64,000 bases of DNA from JAHEDH01 sp963753285 (GCA_963753285.1 CAVWBT010000010.1:62001-126000); one strand, 5' to 3'; counted from the stretch's first letter, positions 26,317 through 34,602 are shown. A program made the numbers and translations. The notes: a model not told the origin generated them from the letters alone.

Positions 26317-27033
26317 ATGCCGACACCGCACATCTCCGCAGAGCCCGGCCAGTTCGCCGAGGCGATTCTCCTTCCCGGGGATCCGCTCCGCGCCAAGCAC
26401 ATCGCCGAGAACTTCCTCACCGACGCCGAGCTCGTGACCTCGGTCCGGAACGTGCTCGGGTACACCGGCACCTACAACGGCAACCGGGTCTCGGTGATGG
26501 GAACGGGCATGGGGATCCCGTCAGCGTCGATCTACGCCTTCGAGCTGATCACCGAATACGACGTCAAGCGTCTCATCCGGGTGGGGTCGTGCGGTGGGAT
26601 CGGCGCCGACGTGAAGATCCGTGATGTCGTCATCGCCACCGGAGCATGCACCGACTCCCTTGTGAATCGCACCCGCTATGCCAACTGGGATTTCGCCGCG
26701 ATCGCCGACTTCGGGCTCGCCAAGGCAGCCGTCGAGGCGGCCGAAGCCGGCGGATTCGATGTCAAGGTCGGCAACGTCCACTCGGCCGACCTCTTCTACA
26801 ACCCCACCGAGAACGCAATCGACGTCATGGAGGCGATGGGCGTGCTCGCCGTCGAGATGGAAGCGGCCGGCCTCTACGGCGTGGCTGCCGAGAAGGGCGC
26901 CCGGGCGCTGACGATCGCCACCGTCAGCGACCACGTCCAGACCGGCGAGTCGACCTCGTCCGACGAACGGCAGACCTCGTTCAATGCGATGGTCGAGATC
27001 GCACTCGATGCCCTCGAACGTGACGGGTTCTGA
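26317..27033 (+). CDS. deoD: purine-nucleoside phosphorylase, DeoD type
   Basis: A 238-aa enzyme, matching the usual DeoD length. The family motifs are clear: ILLPGDPLRAKHIAENFL (phosphate loop), VMGTGMGIPSASIYAFEL, RVGSCGGIG, AVEMEAAGLYGVAAEKGARA and TVSDHVQTGE with the catalytic aspartate. It splits purine (deoxy)nucleosides with phosphate to base plus (deoxy)ribose-1-phosphate in salvage. I chose ATG 26317 because homologous sequence starts there; the frame upstream is not conserved-looking. The disrupted SpoU methyltransferase follows directly. Confidence 0.95.
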   Translation: MPTPHISAEPGQFAEAILLPGDPLRAKHIAENFLTDAELVTSVRNVLGYTGTYNGNRVSVMGTGMGIPSASIYAFELITEYDVKRLIRVGSCGGIGADVKIRDVVIATGACTDSLVNRTRYANWDFAAIADFGLAKAAVEAAEAGGFDVKVGNVHSADLFYNPTENAIDVMEAMGVLAVEMEAAGLYGVAAEKGARALTIATVSDHVQTGESTSSDERQTSFNAMVEIALDALERDGF

Positions 27034-27807
27034 CGCTCGACGACTCCAACGGCGACATCCTGGAGTGGTTCCGCGACCTCCGGTCACGCGAGGCCGAACG
27101 GCGCGCCCGGGTCGGCGGCGTGTTCTACGGGGAGTCCCCGGGAGTCGTGGCCCGTCTGATCGAGGGTGGTGTCCACCTGCGTTCGTTGCTCGTCCTCGAG
27201 CGCAGACAGCATCTGCTCGCCGAGATCGACACCGGCGACGCCGAGGTCGTGCTGCTCACCGATCCCGAGTTGCATGACCTCGTCGGTTTCGACATGCACC
27301 GGGGCATGGTCGGCATTGTTCGAACGGCCACCGGCGCCGAGTCTCGACGATCTCTCGGACGCCCGCGTCATCTGCATCGTCGAGGGCGTCGGCGACGACG
27401 CCAATCTCGGGGCGATCGTGCGCACGGCCGCTGCGCTCGACGCAGAGGCGCTGGTCCTCGACGAGTCGTCGGCCGATCCGTTCACCCGCCGCGCCGTGCG
27501 GGTCTCGATGGGAGCGGTCGGTCTGATCCCGATCGTTCGGACGGCCCAGTGGCCGCCGCGACCTGCCCGGACAGGACCATCCTCGCCTTGACGCCGGGCG
27601 GCGAGACCGAGATCGGCCGATGTCGAGATCGATGGTCCCGTCGCCGTCGCGGTCGGATCCGAAGGTCCCGGGCTCAGCCGGACGATGCTCGACGCCAGCG
27701 ATCTCCTGGTGCGAATCGAGATGGGTCCGGGGATCGACTCGCTCAGCGTCTCACACGCTGCGGCGATCGCACTGCATCACGTCAGGCGCGCGCTCTCGCC
27801 CAGGTGA
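27030..27807 (+). CDS. SpoU/TrmH-family RNA 2'-O-methyltransferase, disrupted by about three frameshifts
   Basis: Pieces in different frames join into one SpoU protein. Frame 1 reads RLIEGGVHLRSLLVLERRQ ... ELHDLVGFDMHRGMVGIV. After a +1 T near 27319 the second piece reads VICIVEGVGDDANLGAIVRTA (motif 1). Around 27560 the frame changes again to ILALTPGGETEIG. After a +1 C near 27618 the last piece reads VAVGSEGPGLS (motif 2) and the SHAAAIALHHVRRAL tail (motif 3). All SAM-binding knot motifs survive. The start is unclear; coding begins about at the deoD stop. It is either a recent pseudogene or a sequencing artefact. Confidence 0.75.
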
Positions 27808-28033
27808 CGATCCCGGCGATGGCAACGACCGGACCGACCAGCAGGCTGGTGCCGGCGAGGACGGCGGTCTCGTCACCCGGTCCGAACACGAAGAAGCCGA
27901 TCCCGACGACGAAGGCGATGGCCAATGAGACGATCGCGTCACGACGATCCTCGGGGCGACGGGTTCCGCCCAGCCAGCCCAGATAGAGACCGAACAGCAC
28001 CGCAATCAGATACACCCGCCAATCGTCTGACAT
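27782..28033 (-). CDS. small membrane protein of unknown function
   Basis: An 83-aa protein with three likely membrane segments: YLIAVLFGLYLGWLG, IVSLAIAFVVGIGFFVFG and LLVGPVVAIAGIVTWA, joined by a charged loop (TRRPEDRRDA). I do not recognise the family. Its coding status is supported by the hydrophobic pattern and by a TAGGCT box 6 bases before the ATG at 28033. It follows the DsbA-like gene by 9 bases on the same strand and overlaps the 3' end of the convergent SpoU gene by 26 bases. Confidence 0.55.
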   Translation of the reverse strand: MSDDWRVYLIAVLFGLYLGWLGGTRRPEDRRDAIVSLAIAFVVGIGFFVFGPGDETAVLAGTSLLVGPVVAIAGIVTWARARA

Positions 28034-28039
28034 GACCGC

Positions 28040-28045
28040 AGCCTA
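28040..28045 (-). promoter_or_regulatory. TAGGCT -10 box before the small membrane protein gene
   Basis: TAGGCT on the minus strand is 6 bases before the ATG at 28033 and overlaps the stop codon of the DsbA-like gene. It could be an internal leaderless promoter; cotranscription with dsbA is the alternative. Confidence 0.35.
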
Positions 28046-28684
28046 GATCAGCGGCCCGATCGCCATCTCCATGTCGTCGGCAGTTGCGTAGCCCCGGGCG
28101 ATGATCTGACCGGTCGATCCCCGACGGAGGACGATCGTCGGGAACCCGTTGATGCCCCAGGAGCGGGCGAGCGAGAAGTCCCGCCAGGTGGCCTTGACCG
28201 CGTCCTTGGATCCGAAGTTGTCGAGGAACTCGACTGGTTGCACGTCGAACCCTTCGATCAGCTCACCGTAGATCTCGGGATCCCACACGGCCAGGCCCTC
28301 GGCGTAGAACGCCTGCTGGAGCCGTTGGAAGAACCGGAACGTCTCGTGGGGTGCGAGCTCGCGCATGACCACGACCGCCCGGCAGGCCGGTTCGGTGTCG
28401 TACAGCCAACCGTGGCGGTCCAGCAGCGTGCGGTCGAAGGGCTGGCCGGACCGGCGCTCGACCTCCTCCCAGTGATGGGAGAGGTATGCCGCGAGCTCCG
28501 GCCCGACGGTCTGGGCGTTCGGTCCCGGTCGCAGTCCTCCGACCACGATCCTGAGCGGAATCTCTGGATGGGCGCCGACGAGCGTCTCGAGCTCGGGAGC
28601 GATCCCCCAACACCACGAGCACATGGGGTCACCGACGTAGATCAGCTCGCGGTCGGCGGTCTCTGTGTCTGGTCGCTCATCCAT
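28043..28684 (-). CDS. DsbA-family thioredoxin-fold protein
   Basis: A 213-aa protein. YVGDPMCSWCWGIAPELE holds the CxxC redox pair (CSWC, about residues 22-25). A helical insertion follows (about 60-165), and the cis-proline loop is INGFPTIVLR. This matches the cytoplasmic DsbA/FrnE-like group (Pfam DSBA type). With no signal peptide it probably acts in the cytoplasm as a thiol oxidoreductase or isomerase, or as a glutathione/mycothiol-dependent isomerase. A small membrane protein gene follows on the same strand. Confidence 0.85.
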   Translation of the reverse strand: MDERPDTETADRELIYVGDPMCSWCWGIAPELETLVGAHPEIPLRIVVGGLRPGPNAQTVGPELAAYLSHHWEEVERRSGQPFDRTLLDRHGWLYDTEPACRAVVVMRELAPHETFRFFQRLQQAFYAEGLAVWDPEIYGELIEGFDVQPVEFLDNFGSKDAVKATWRDFSLARSWGINGFPTIVLRRGSTGQIIARGYATADDMEMAIGPLI

Positions 28685-28821
28685 CGTCGATTCAGGGCAA
28701 CGTCGGCGGCCGTGCCGTCATTCCTCCTCGTCCGATGCAGTCTCGTCCGAACGGCTCCCAGGGATGGGCTCGGCGATGATCACCCGAACGACGTCACCGA
28801 GCATCCCGGCCTTCGACCGGG

Positions 28822-29583
28822 TCACCGCCGGCCGCCCAGGAACAGGTCGAGCTCCAGGTACAGCATGGCGTCGGCGGGGATCGGCGCAGCGAGCAGGTCG
28901 AACGTCTCCACAGGAGCGGCCACGAAGGAGTCGATCTGGGCTGCATGGCGAGTACGGAACCAGCGGGACTCGTCGAAGGCGACCAGGGAGATGATCTCGC
29001 CGACCGCGGCTCGATATCCCTCGGTGTGTTCGATCACCCGGCCGCTCATGGCGATCTCGGCGACGGCTCGCATCGCTCCGCCGCTGATCCCCGGGAGCTC
29101 GTCGATCGACTTGTAGGCCAGCACCCCGCACGGAAGGCCGGCGCAGGCCGCGCTCTCATGCGGGGCATCCCCGCGCCCAGATGGGCATCCGGGCCGGAGC
29201 ACCGGCTTGGTCCATGCGTGGTCGCCGTCGTTCACCGATCCGTCCCCGACCTCGAGGATCGTGAATCCGGGCACCGGATCGGGGGACCAGCTCGGGCCGT
29301 CCAGCGCCTCGAGCTTGTCGATGAGATCCACGAGCAGGGCTTCCGCACCGTGAAAACAGCCGAGGATCTCACCTTCGAGGCGGTCGCGCTCCTCCATCAT
29401 CTGATCGATCTGCGAGTCGAGATGGCGGACTCTGCTGCGGCGCCGTTGGATCGACACGTCGAGGCGTTCGATCTCATCGACTCCGTCGGCGCGTCTCAAC
29501 CGGCGTTTCAGCGTTTCGTAGCGAAGGCGCAGCCGTTCGACCCGCGCCACCGTCTCCTCGAGATTCTTCGACGTCCTGCCCAT
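28822..29583 (-). CDS. coiled-coil protein of unknown function
   Basis: A 253-aa protein I do not recognise. Residues about 5-75 are highly charged and heptad-like (LEETVARVERLRLRYETL ... LDSQIDQMMEERDRLEGEI), predicting a long coiled coil. The rest has a Cys-containing middle (CAGLPCGVLAYK) and a C-terminal alpha/beta-like part rich in hydrophobic residues (GEIISLVAFDESRWF, LLAAPIPADAMLYLELDLF). There is no signal peptide or membrane segment. It stands between the DsbA-like gene and the SDR gene on the same strand, with about 140 and 70 bases either side, so it may be its own unit. Confidence 0.65.
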   Translation of the reverse strand: MGRTSKNLEETVARVERLRLRYETLKRRLRRADGVDEIERLDVSIQRRRSRVRHLDSQIDQMMEERDRLEGEILGCFHGAEALLVDLIDKLEALDGPSWSPDPVPGFTILEVGDGSVNDGDHAWTKPVLRPGCPSGRGDAPHESAACAGLPCGVLAYKSIDELPGISGGAMRAVAEIAMSGRVIEHTEGYRAAVGEIISLVAFDESRWFRTRHAAQIDSFVAAPVETFDLLAAPIPADAMLYLELDLFLGGRR

Positions 29584-29652
29584 CCGACAAGACTCTCACG
29601 TCGAACATGTGTTCGCAAGCGTTTCGTTCGTCGATTTTTCGCGTTGGAGTGC

Positions 29653-30627
29653 TCAGAGCTCCGGAGCGATCCCCGTGTGCTGTTCACACCACGCCCAGAG
29701 CGCCTCCCGTCGGGCAGGCGTGTCGGTGCGAGCGGTCCTCTTGAACTTGTGCGTCGAACGCACCGCCCGATCGTGCCAGAAGGCGCCCGTGGTCTCTTGC
29801 AGCGAGTCGTCTGCTGCGAGCCACACCATCGTGTCGGCGCCCTGTTCGGGGGTACGGAGCAGCGGTCCCATCACCTTCCCGAATCCCGGGATGCCGGCAT
29901 CGACCCCTGGGGTGTCCGCCCAGCCCGGATGCATGGCGTGGAACACGATTTCGGTTCGCGGCACCCGGGCAGCCCACATCTCGTTGAGGACGACCTGGGC
30001 CCGTTTGGCACGGGCGTATTGCTGGGCGCCGTTGTACGACTGCTCGTCCATCTGGAGCTTCGAGACGGTGAGGCCCGAGGTGTACATCCCTCCCGATGAC
30101 ATCGTGATCACCCGGCCGGGTGCCGCCGCCCGCAGCGGGTCGAGAAGGAGGCTCGTCATCAGGAACGGGGCGGCCACCATCACCTGCGTGGTGACTTCGG
30201 TCCCGTCCGACGCCTCACGCCGCTCCGGCAACAGGGCACCGGCATTGTGGATGAGCACGTCGATCGTCGGGTGTGCATCCTTGATGCGTCCCGACGCTGC
30301 GCGCACCTCGTCGAGATCGGAGAGGTCTGCGAGCTCGAAGGAGATCCGGTCGTTCCCGTGATCGGACTTCAACTGCTCGACCGCTTCCGCGGTCTTTTCG
30401 GGGTTGCGAGCCACGATCACGAGGGTGGCGCCGAGCTCGGCGAACTCCTCGGCCGCGGCGTATCCGAGGCCGGAGCTCCCGCCTGTGAGCACGATCGTGT
30501 GGTCGGTGAGGTCGAAGCTGTCGAGGGGCTTCCAGTCGAACAGTCGCGAACGCGCCGCGTACCCGATCAGCGTGAAGCTCGGCACGACGGGTGCCTCGAG
30601 TAGTGCATCCAGCGTGCGGGTCGACAC
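29653..30627 (-). CDS. short-chain dehydrogenase/reductase
   Basis: A 324-aa SDR. The cofactor motif is VLTGGSSGLGYAAAEEFAE (TGxxxGxG), NAG is in DVLIHNAGALLP, the catalytic serine is in ITMSSGGMY, and YxxxK is in QYARAKRAQ. Length and C-terminal extension resemble the retinol-dehydrogenase-like or protochlorophyllide-type SDRs. It uses NAD(P)H to reduce an unknown carbonyl. The open frame runs far upstream to 31137, but the start is GTG 30627 or TTG 30633; the latter makes a TTGA overlap with the SRPBCC stop. It is paired with the SRPBCC gene. Confidence 0.88.
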   Translation of the reverse strand: MSTRTLDALLEAPVVPSFTLIGYAARSRLFDWKPLDSFDLTDHTIVLTGGSSGLGYAAAEEFAELGATLVIVARNPEKTAEAVEQLKSDHGNDRISFELADLSDLDEVRAASGRIKDAHPTIDVLIHNAGALLPERREASDGTEVTTQVMVAAPFLMTSLLLDPLRAAAPGRVITMSSGGMYTSGLTVSKLQMDEQSYNGAQQYARAKRAQVVLNEMWAARVPRTEIVFHAMHPGWADTPGVDAGIPGFGKVMGPLLRTPEQGADTMVWLAADDSLQETTGAFWHDRAVRSTHKFKRTARTDTPARREALWAWCEQHTGIAPEL

Positions 30628-30629
30628 TG

Positions 30630-31064
30630 TCAAGAGACCGTCACGCCGTTGGGCAGGGTGGACTGGAGACCCGCCTCGGCTTTGGCGCCGATCCGATCGA
30701 ACATCAGCGCCAGCACCGGGGAGAACACCTTGAAGACGCCCTTCAATTCGAGCGTTGCGTCCCACGTGACGATCGATCCGTCTTCGGCCGGCTCGATGGT
30801 GATCACGTCGTAGCTTCGCAGTCGAGGTCCGTTCGCTTCGACGATCGCCCGAGACGGCCGATCGAACTCGATGACGACGTACGTGAGCTTCGCACCGCTT
30901 GCCACGACGTCGAAGGCGCTGCCCTTCTCGACCTCTCCGGCCCCGATCTTCTCGGCCGAGGAAACGCCTGGGTCCCAATTGGGGAGATTCCTCAGGTCCG
31001 TCATGTAGTCGAACGCTTCTTGCTGGGTCAACGATGTCTTGGCGCTTGTGACGAATTGCGGCAT
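30630..31064 (-). CDS. SRPBCC (START-like) domain protein
   Basis: A 144-aa protein of the polyketide cyclase/dehydrase-like SRPBCC superfamily. It has the opening beta-hairpin (FVTSAKTSLTQQEAFDYM), the helix and loop LRNLPNWDPGV, and the long C-terminal helix FSPVLALMFDRIGAKAEAGL. These proteins bind hydrophobic ligands in a deep pocket; this one may carry the substrate or product of the adjoining SDR (inference). Two palindromes lie in the 140 bases upstream, and a short LysR-like regulator gene sits beyond them. Confidence 0.8.
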   Translation of the reverse strand: MPQFVTSAKTSLTQQEAFDYMTDLRNLPNWDPGVSSAEKIGAGEVEKGSAFDVVASGAKLTYVVIEFDRPSRAIVEANGPRLRSYDVITIEPAEDGSIVTWDATLELKGVFKVFSPVLALMFDRIGAKAEAGLQSTLPNGVTVS

Positions 31065-31101
31065 GTGGTGGTCTCCTTGTTCGAAGATGAAAAGACGACG
31101 T

Positions 31102-31123
31102 ATCTGGGGGTGTATTCCCAGAT
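31102..31123. promoter_or_regulatory. inverted repeat ATCTGGG-N8-CCCAGAT upstream of the SRPBCC-SDR operon
   Basis: The two perfect 7-base arms (31102-31108 and 31117-31123) lie 38-59 bases before the SRPBCC start. Position and symmetry fit an operator, possibly for the neighbouring LysR-like protein. Confidence 0.45.
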
Positions 31124-31139
31124 CGGGCCGATGCCAATC

Positions 31140-31152
31140 CTCGAACTTCGAG
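31140..31152. promoter_or_regulatory. palindrome CTCGAA-C-TTCGAG
   Basis: A perfect 13-base palindrome with a central C, lying between the first inverted repeat and the LysR-like gene. A 10-base direct repeat, GATCGGGCCG, flanks it (31121 and 31152). Confidence 0.35.
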
Positions 31153-31205
31153 ATCGGGCCGGCGCGCCGCGTTCGGCGATAGTCACTCGGACGGGAGCCG
31201 CCCGA

Positions 31206-31538
31206 TCAGCGCATCGATCGGGCGGCGTCGCCGGCGCGCTGGTCGATCCCGTTCGCCATGATGCCCAGGTTGCGTGAAGGACCGCCGTCGCGGGCTTGGT
31301 CGATGAACTCCTCGACCTGTGAGAGCACGGCGATGGCGCGGGGGAGCTGCTGGGCGCCGAATGGCGTGATCTCGACCTTTCGTGGCCCCCGGTCGAACAG
31401 GCGGCCTCCGAGGATCCCCTCGAGGTCGCGGATGCGGCGGCTCAGCGAAGGCTGCGACAGGTGGAGCCGCTCTGCAGCACGGGTGAAGTTCAGCTCCTCG
31501 GAGACGAGAACGAACGTTCTCAACAGATCGGTTTCCAT
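31206..31538 (-). CDS. short LysR-like regulator (winged helix and linker only)
   Basis: A 110-aa protein. It starts METDLLRTFVLVSEELNFTR and contains the LysR helix-turn-helix AAERLHLSQPSLSRRIRDLE and the wing RLFDRGPRKVEITPFG, then the linker helix. The normal 200-aa effector-binding domain is missing; the protein ends after RNLGIMANGIDQRAG with no recognisable continuation in the next 140 bases in any frame. It is therefore either a truncated gene or a stand-alone DNA-binding protein. It lies upstream of the SRPBCC-SDR pair and is divergent from prfC. Confidence 0.75.
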   Translation of the reverse strand: METDLLRTFVLVSEELNFTRAAERLHLSQPSLSRRIRDLEGILGGRLFDRGPRKVEITPFGAQQLPRAIAVLSQVEEFIDQARDGGPSRNLGIMANGIDQRAGDAARSMR

Positions 31539-31672
31539 GCGGCCATCTAAGCAGTCAAGGGGGTGCAGCCAAACTCACGTGACGTGCTCGGCTCGGGATC
31601 CCTCGGGTGGCGAGTATCCTCGCGCGTGTGCCGGCGTTCCGCCCGGCATGTCCTCTCTACACCGGGGTTCAG

Positions 31673-33226
31673 GTGACCTCACCCAGGCGAACATTCGCGA
31701 TCATCTCGCATCCCGACGCGGGCAAGACCACCCTCACCGAGAAGCTCCTGCTGTATGCGGGGGCGATCGAAGAGGCCGGGGCGGTCAAAGCGCGTGCGGG
31801 CAGGCAGCGGGACGCTACGTCGGACTGGATGGAGATGGAACGCGAGCGAGGTATCTCCATCACCTCGACCGTCCTGCAGTTCGAGCACCGGGGACACATC
31901 TTCAACCTGTTGGACACCCCGGGGCACCGTGACTTCTCCGAGGACACCTACCGGGTTCTGTCCGCCGTCGACGCAGCGGTGATCGTGCTCGACGCTGCGA
32001 AAGGCATCGAGGCGCAGACGCTGAAGCTCTTCGAGGTGGCGAAGAATCGTGGGATTCCCCTCATCACGTTCGTCAACAAGTGCGATCGCCCTTCCCTGCC
32101 TCCGCTGGAGATCCTCGACGACATCGAGACCCAGCTCGGGCTCGAGCCGACTCCCGTTACGTGGCCGATCGGCACCGGGACCGAGTTCCAGGGCGTGGCC
32201 GATCGACGCGATCGATCCTTCTGGCGTTTCGAGCGAACCGCCCACGGGGCGAAAGCGGCGACCGAGGAGCAATTCGACTCGGACCGACTCGACGAGTTCG
32301 GTGACGTCGGGGTCGCTTCGGCACACGACATCGAGCTACTCGACGAGATCGGTGCAGACCACGACCAGAAGCGCTTCATTGCGGGGGAGACCACGCCGGT
32401 CTTCTTCGGGTCGGCACTGTGGAACTTCGGTGTGCGTCTGTTGCTCGATTCGGTGGTGGAGTACGCCCCAGCCCCGTCGCCGCGACCCGACATCGAAGGG
32501 AAACCTCATCCTCTCGAGGGTCAGTTCACCGGGTTCGTGTTCAAGATACAGGCCAACCTCGACCCCCGACACCGCGACCGCGTGGCCTACCTCCGGGTGT
32601 GTTCGGGCACCTTCGACCGGGGGATGGATCTCCTGAACCACCGCACCCAGAAGCCGTTCGGGACGAAGTACGCGCATCAGTTGTTCGGTCGTGAGCGTGA
32701 CACGGTCGAGACGGCCGAGCCGGGTGACATCGTCGGTCTCGTGAATGCAGGCGACCTCGTGATCGGGGACACGCTGAGCGAGTCGGGGGCGGTCCGGTAT
32801 CCGCCGATTCCGACCTTCGCCCCCGAGCACTTCCGCCAGGCCTACAACCTCGACACCGGCCGCTACAAGCAGTTCCGCAAAGGCATGGAACAGCTCGACG
32901 AGGAGGGTGTGATCCAGGTGTTGCGCCACCCGGATCGGGGCGACCAGCAGCCGGTGCTGGCTGCCGTCGGGCCGCTGCAGTACGAGGTGGCCGTCAAGCG
33001 GCTGGAAACCGAGTACGGAGCCAAGGTCGACCTCCAGCCCACCCCATACTCGGTGGCGCGAAGGACGGACGCGGCCGGCGCAGCCGTGCTCTCGAAGCTG
33101 CGCGACTGCGAAGTGTTGACGCGTTCGGATGGCGCATTGCTGGCGCTGTTCCACAACATCCACCGGCTCGACGCCGCCCAGCGAAACAACCCCGACGTCC
33201 TGTTGGACACCATCGTCGTCGCCTGA
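31673..33226 (+). CDS. prfC: peptide chain release factor 3
   Basis: A 517-aa translational GTPase. The G1 loop is IISHPDAGKTTLTEKLL, G2/switch is GISITSTVLQF, G3 is LLDTPGHRDFSEDT and G4 is TFVNKCDRP. Domains II and III follow, with FKIQANLDPRHRDRVAYLRV and the RF3-specific LGPLQYEV-like AVGPLQYEVAVKRL. It recycles RF1/RF2 from ribosomes after termination. I chose GTG 31673, where RF3-like sequence begins (TSPRRTFAIIS); GTG 31607 would add 22 unconserved residues. Confidence 0.95.
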   Translation: MTSPRRTFAIISHPDAGKTTLTEKLLLYAGAIEEAGAVKARAGRQRDATSDWMEMERERGISITSTVLQFEHRGHIFNLLDTPGHRDFSEDTYRVLSAVDAAVIVLDAAKGIEAQTLKLFEVAKNRGIPLITFVNKCDRPSLPPLEILDDIETQLGLEPTPVTWPIGTGTEFQGVADRRDRSFWRFERTAHGAKAATEEQFDSDRLDEFGDVGVASAHDIELLDEIGADHDQKRFIAGETTPVFFGSALWNFGVRLLLDSVVEYAPAPSPRPDIEGKPHPLEGQFTGFVFKIQANLDPRHRDRVAYLRVCSGTFDRGMDLLNHRTQKPFGTKYAHQLFGRERDTVETAEPGDIVGLVNAGDLVIGDTLSESGAVRYPPIPTFAPEHFRQAYNLDTGRYKQFRKGMEQLDEEGVIQVLRHPDRGDQQPVLAAVGPLQYEVAVKRLETEYGAKVDLQPTPYSVARRTDAAGAAVLSKLRDCEVLTRSDGALLALFHNIHRLDAAQRNNPDVLLDTIVVA

Positions 33227-33266
33227 TCAGGGTCATGTGGCAGTCGCCAGCACGCCGACCGAGCGG

Positions 33267-33272
33267 TAGGTT
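33267..33272 (+). promoter_or_regulatory. TAGGTT -10 box, leaderless promoter of the F420-type oxidoreductase
   Basis: TAGGTT is 6 bases before the ATG at 33279 and lies in the 52-base gap after prfC. Confidence 0.5.
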
Positions 33273-33278
33273 CAGGGC

Positions 33279-33740
33279 ATGGCCAGAACAATCGCCACCA
33301 ACACCACGGTCACCTTCGACGAGCTCCTCAAGTTCGTGCGTGATCGGCACGACGCCGTGCTCATCACCAGACGAGAGGATGGCTGGCCGCAGGCATCGCC
33401 CGTCACGCTCGGGGTCGACGACGGAGACCGATTGGTGATCGCCTCGTATCCGAGCCGGGCCAAGGCCAAGAACCTCCGCCGCGAGTCGGCCGCCACCGTA
33501 TGCGTGCTGTCCGACGACTTCGGCGGACCCTGGGTGCAGATCGACGGCTACGCCGAGGTGATCGACGTCCCGGCTGCGGTCGAGCCCCTCGTCACCTACT
33601 ACCGCAACATCGCCGGTGATCATCCCGATTGGGACGAGTACCGCCAGGCGATGCTCGAGCAGGGCAAGTGCATCATCCGCATCACGATCGAGCGCTGGGG
33701 ACCGATCGCAACCGGCGGCTTCCCGCCGCACCTCGCCTGA
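33279..33740 (+). CDS. PPOX-class F420- or FMN-dependent enzyme
   Basis: A 153-aa split-barrel flavin/deazaflavin-binding protein. LLKFVRDRHDAVLITRREDG, then SPVTLGVDDGDRLVIASYPS and KAKNLRRESAATVCVLSDDF are the hallmark strands of the pyridoxamine-5'-phosphate oxidase-like F420-dependent family common in actinobacteria. The C-terminal RITIERWGPIATGGFPP closes the barrel. It probably reduces an unidentified substrate with F420H2 as a homodimer. The start is supported by the leaderless box 6 bases upstream. Confidence 0.85.
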   Translation: MARTIATNTTVTFDELLKFVRDRHDAVLITRREDGWPQASPVTLGVDDGDRLVIASYPSRAKAKNLRRESAATVCVLSDDFGGPWVQIDGYAEVIDVPAAVEPLVTYYRNIAGDHPDWDEYRQAMLEQGKCIIRITIERWGPIATGGFPPHLA

Positions 33741-33767
33741 CCCGACGAGAGCTGCCATCATCGGGGT

Positions 33768-34364
33768 ATGGCTCCCAAGGCGATCGAGTTCCCTGTGCTC
33801 TTCAACGGGCGCGCCGCGACGTTGAGTTTCGGCGAGACCGCGATCCGACTGTTCGATCGGACTTCGTTTGCGATGTTCAAGACCTTCCCCGATCCATCGG
33901 CGGTCGAACTCCGGATCGAAGGTGGAGCGCTCGTCCTCGACGACGGGGTCGAGCACATCACGGTTGCTCCCGACGGTGTTTCGGCCGAGAAGATGGTGGC
34001 GAAATCAGGGGTGACGGGTCGCCCGCTGCGTTCCGAGCAATCCGATGTCATCCCGCTTGCGACCACGCCATCGATGGCCGGGCGCTCGATCGTCCGCACG
34101 CTCGGCGTGGTGAGCGGCTCGGCGGTGGTGTCAGGGGAGCGCATTGCGTCACTTCCCAAGGGAAGCCTCAGGGTGTTCGACGGGCGATCGGAGCGCTACC
34201 AGCAGGACCTCTCGACCGGCCTTCGCACCGCCTTCGCCGGGATGCGGGCCCAGGCCGAGACCGGGGGAGCGAACGGGGTCGTCTCGGTGTCCATCGAGCA
34301 CACACCGGTCGGCGAGGATCTGATCCTCATCGTGGCGACCGGCACTGCGGTACGGCTCGACTGA
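33768..34364 (+). CDS. YbjQ/UPF0145-like protein with a novel N-terminal extension
   Basis: A 198-aa protein. The C-terminal 90 residues match YbjQ-type heavy-metal-binding-like domains: RSIVRTLGVVSGSAVVSGE, RSERYQQDLSTGLRTAF, AQAETGGANGVVSVSIEH and LIVATGTAVRLD. Residues 1-105 (starting AIEFPVLFNGRAATLSF) form a beta-rich extension I cannot place, resembling a small PH-like or carrier domain. YbjQ proteins form pentamers of unknown role. There is no export signal. It follows the F420-type gene by 27 bases on the same strand. Confidence 0.7.
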   Translation: MAPKAIEFPVLFNGRAATLSFGETAIRLFDRTSFAMFKTFPDPSAVELRIEGGALVLDDGVEHITVAPDGVSAEKMVAKSGVTGRPLRSEQSDVIPLATTPSMAGRSIVRTLGVVSGSAVVSGERIASLPKGSLRVFDGRSERYQQDLSTGLRTAFAGMRAQAETGGANGVVSVSIEHTPVGEDLILIVATGTAVRLD

Positions 34365-34378
34365 GGCGTCTTCGCCAG

Positions 34379-34602
34379 TCAGGAGGAGGGCGAGAGCAGT
34401 TCGATGAGTCCGTCGGGATAGAGCGGGACTTCGGACGCGTCGAACGGGTCGATCCGGTGTGCGGTGAACGGCGGCCTCCCACGGGCACGCGGAAGCTCTG
34501 CTGATTGGTGGCGTCGAAGGCCTCCAGAGTGAGCACCCGCCCACGATGAAGGAACACACACACTGCTTTGACGCGCAGGTAGCCGGTCAGTGGGTCTGGC
34601 AT
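34379..34602 (-). pseudogene. Nudix hydrolase remnant lacking the catalytic core
   Basis: The first 42 codons (MPDPLTGYLRVKAVCVFLHR ... SFRVPVGG) match the start of a Nudix protein, and the last 30 (PFTAHRIDPFDASEVPLYPD, GLIELL) match its end in another frame. The two are joined directly, so roughly 70 residues, including the whole Nudix box GX5EX7REUXEEXGU, are missing. The result cannot be an active hydrolase. A TATCGT box still lies 7 bases before the ATG, so the remnant may still be transcribed. Confidence 0.75.

Noticed and set aside
24602..26437. 611-codon open frame overlapping the glucosidase in another frame
   Set aside because: Arginine-rich, low-complexity translation and no motif; the frame of the glucosidase has clear family motifs.
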